This document shows, piece by piece, positions 62,415 to 64,000 of a stretch of 64,000 bases of DNA. The DNA lies in the NCBI RefSeq assembly GCF_005862305.2, contig NZ_CP054021.1:3450501-3514500 (forward strand). The letters run 5' to 3'. This stretch comes from Rhizobium indicum (GTDB lineage Bacteria > Pseudomonadota > Alphaproteobacteria > Rhizobiales > Rhizobiaceae). Position 1 is the stretch's first letter. The number at the start of each line of letters is the position of its first letter. The position numbers and the translations under genes are program-made. The notes beneath the pieces were generated by a model that had not been told where the DNA came from, made no database searches, and worked only from the letters and a program-made list of their open reading frames with translations.

Positions 62415-63659
62415 TCATATCGCCTGCCGCGCGTCCTTTAGCCGGCCGGCGAGGAAATCGCGCACGGCGGGGCTGTCGCTGAGGCCGATTGCTGTCATAT
62501 AGGCATCGGCTGCCGCGGTATGATCGCCGACCTGGGTCAGGAGAAAGGCACGCACCGCCCAGTAGGGCTGGTAGCTTGCGATGTCGCGCGGATCGAGCTT
62601 GTCGAGCTGCTCCAGCCCGGCAGCGGCGCTCGAGGCCCTGCCGATCACCGCAGCCTGGCTGACGCGCGCACCCAGCGTCGGCTTCATCATCACCAGCGCT
62701 GCGTAGAGTGTCGTCAGCGCCTGCCAGTCGGTCGTTCCCGATAGCCGGCGCGCCGCATGCACGGACTGGATCGCCGCCTGGCACTGGAAGGGGCCGAAAC
62801 GGTCGAAGCTGCCGGCCTTGCGCAGCAGCGCATCCGCCTCGGCAATCATGATCGCGTTCCACGCAGTCGTATCCTGCTCATCCAACGGCACATATCGGCC
62901 ATCGCCGCCGCGCCGGGCGCTGCGGCGGGCTTCGCAGTGAAGCATCAGCGAGAGCAGGCCAACAGCTTCCGGTTCGTCCGGCAGCACCGCCAGAAGCGCA
63001 CGGCCGAGCCAGATCGCTTCGCCGGCGAGCGAATGGCGTTCGTTCTCTCCGTCAAGACCGTCCCAGCCGAGACCGTAAGCCGCGTAGATCGCCGAAAGCA
63101 CCGCCGCCAACCGCCCCGGCAACGCGGGGCGAGGCGGAACGGCGAAGGGAATGCCGGCATCGCGGATCTTCACCTTGGCCCGCACCAGCCGCTGGCTCAT
63201 CGCCTCCGGTGAGACGACGAACGATCGGGCGATGATCTTTGCTTCGATGCCAGGAACGGTCTGCAGCATCAGCGCCGTATGCACGGAGCTGTCGATGGCG
63301 GGATGGGTGCAGGCAAACAGCAGCTTCAGCCGCTCATCGGGAAAGACGGCGCTGCCGGCCGCATTCATGCGTTCCTCCGCCTCCTCGAAAGCGACCGATA
63401 TCGTCGTTTGCGCATTGGCCTCGACAGTGCGGTGGCGGGCAGCCTGCATGAGGTTGCGGCGGGCAGCCACCAGCAGCCAGGCTTCCGGATTGCCAGGAAT
63501 GCCGCGCTCCGGCCAGACGCGAAGCGCCGAAGCCAGCGCTTCCGACAATGCATCTTCTGCCGCCGGCACGTCGCGCGAGCGGGCGGCGAGAAAGGCGATC
63601 AGCTTGCCGTAGGACTGACGCGCCACCTTTTCGGCAGCGCGTCCGGCATCGGGCGGCAT
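62415..63659 (-). CDS. ECF42-type sigma factor with C-terminal DUF6596/TPR-like extension
   Basis: This 414-residue protein was started at ATG 63659 (MPPDAGRAAEKV); GTG 63665 is in frame. Sigma region 2 (FLAARSRDVPAAEDALSEALASALRVWP) and region 4 (ARSFVVSPEAMSQRLVRAKVKI) are followed by a roughly 230-residue DUF6596 extension (LSAIYAAYGLGWDG, EAVGLLSLMLHCEARRSARR). No anti-sigma gene is present. Group ECF42 is typically paired with a YCII/DGPF protein, as here, where that gene ends 7 bp before the ATG. Confidence 0.9.
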   Translation of the reverse strand: MPPDAGRAAEKVARQSYGKLIAFLAARSRDVPAAEDALSEALASALRVWPERGIPGNPEAWLLVAARRNLMQAARHRTVEANAQTTISVAFEEAEERMNAAGSAVFPDERLKLLFACTHPAIDSSVHTALMLQTVPGIEAKIIARSFVVSPEAMSQRLVRAKVKIRDAGIPFAVPPRPALPGRLAAVLSAIYAAYGLGWDGLDGENERHSLAGEAIWLGRALLAVLPDEPEAVGLLSLMLHCEARRSARRGGDGRYVPLDEQDTTAWNAIMIAEADALLRKAGSFDRFGPFQCQAAIQSVHAARRLSGTTDWQALTTLYAALVMMKPTLGARVSQAAVIGRASSAAAGLEQLDKLDPRDIASYQPYWAVRAFLLTQVGDHTAAADAYMTAIGLSDSPAVRDFLAGRLKDARQAI

Positions 63660-63666
63660 GACCACC

Positions 63667-64000
63667 TCACATCTGCAGGCGCGGGCGCACCTCGACCGAA
63701 CCCTTGTCGGAGATCGGAACGCGGATTGCCCATTCGAGTGCGGTGTCCATGTCAGGGACGTCGATCAGATAGAAGCCGCCGAGCTGTTCCTTGCCGTCCG
63801 GATAGGGGCCGTCCTGGACATCATGGTCCTCGCCTTTGCGGCGCACGATCGTGCCGGTTTCCGGGCCTGTCAGCCCGGCGCCGCCAGTCATGATCCCTGC
63901 CTGGGCGAGCGCCTGGCTGTAGGCGACCCAGCCGTCGCGATAGGCGGGATCGCTACGGCGGGCGAAATCCTCGGCGGCTTCGCGAATGATGAGAGCATAT
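63667..64000 (-). CDS. YCII/DGPF-family protein, partner of the ECF42 sigma factor (partial)
   Basis: The 111 visible codons run from the window edge (YALIIREAAEDFARRSDP) to the stop at 63667; the start codon is outside. The YCII/DGPF features are WVAYSQALAQAGIMTGGAGL, then DVQDGPYPDGKEQLGGFYLID, including DGPY for the DGPF motif, and a C-terminal VEVRPRLQM. The gene lies immediately upstream of the sigma factor gene and is very likely co-transcribed with it. Confidence 0.85.
   Translation of the reverse strand, partial: YALIIREAAEDFARRSDPAYRDGWVAYSQALAQAGIMTGGAGLTGPETGTIVRRKGEDHDVQDGPYPDGKEQLGGFYLIDVPDMDTALEWAIRVPISDKGSVEVRPRLQM

Overview
This window is a gene-dense stretch of alphaproteobacterial chromosome, most likely Rhizobium of the R. 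etli / R. leguminosarum group. That assignment is inferred from several genes: a Brucella-Omp10-like lipoprotein, homospermidine synthase, GapR (DUF2312), DUF1036/DUF882/DUF1244 proteins, a cysteine-free 41-residue L36, high GC, and rhizobial-style palindromic intergenic repeats. No rRNA or tRNA gene, prophage, insertion sequence or CRISPR array was seen. The first and last genes are cut by the window edges.

Layout. Positions 1-8,300 hold envelope and central functions: a lytic transglycosylase, galU, a beta-barrel protein, a KdsD-type isomerase, an NfeD/SPFH pair and hemH. Positions 8,370-17,750 hold a LysM-tailed 5'-nucleotidase, an Omp10-like lipoprotein, hss, a four-gene pabB-pabC-YciI-DUF4440 operon, a 143-bp palindromic repeat and an M3 oligopeptidase. 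Positions 18,060-25,400 hold an orphan NtrC-type regulator, a DUF882 protein, gapR, DUF1244, an N-formylglutamate amidohydrolase, and DUF1036 overlapping pyk. Positions 25,500-37,350 are accessory-like: regulator/enzyme divergons (LysR against tautomerase-cupin-DUF4865, a GlxA-type regulator against an SDR, an XRE-type regulator against an SDR), a dioxygenase behind a structured leader, a PLP dehydratase, ggt and a hydrolase. Positions 37,450-43,870 hold a TPR protein, rpmJ, purK-purE, two divergent YdcH-like genes, an ArsR regulator, a TauE/SafE transporter, a ThiE-like protein and a Sel1-repeat protein.

Positions 43,880-57,720 form the most interesting block, a complete chemosensory cluster. 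On the + strand it runs STAS - cheY - cheA - cheW - mcp - mcp - mcp - cheW - cheR - cheB. Divergent from it is a 580-residue soluble protein that combines a degenerate receptor tip with a CheZ-like D-x-T-x-Q motif. The three receptors carry one, three and two HAMP units, share a 156-nt perfectly identical segment (first and third), and end in the same unusual tail. No cheD, cheZ or flagellar gene lies nearby.

Positions 57,740-64,000 hold an SDR and its probable TetR repressor, which share a 16-bp operator motif. They are followed by an inositol-monophosphatase-family gene, a MotA/MotB-like pair unlinked to flagellar genes, and an ECF42-type sigma factor with its partner YCII/DGPF protein. Most operons are tightly packed, with repeated ATGA start/stop overlaps.
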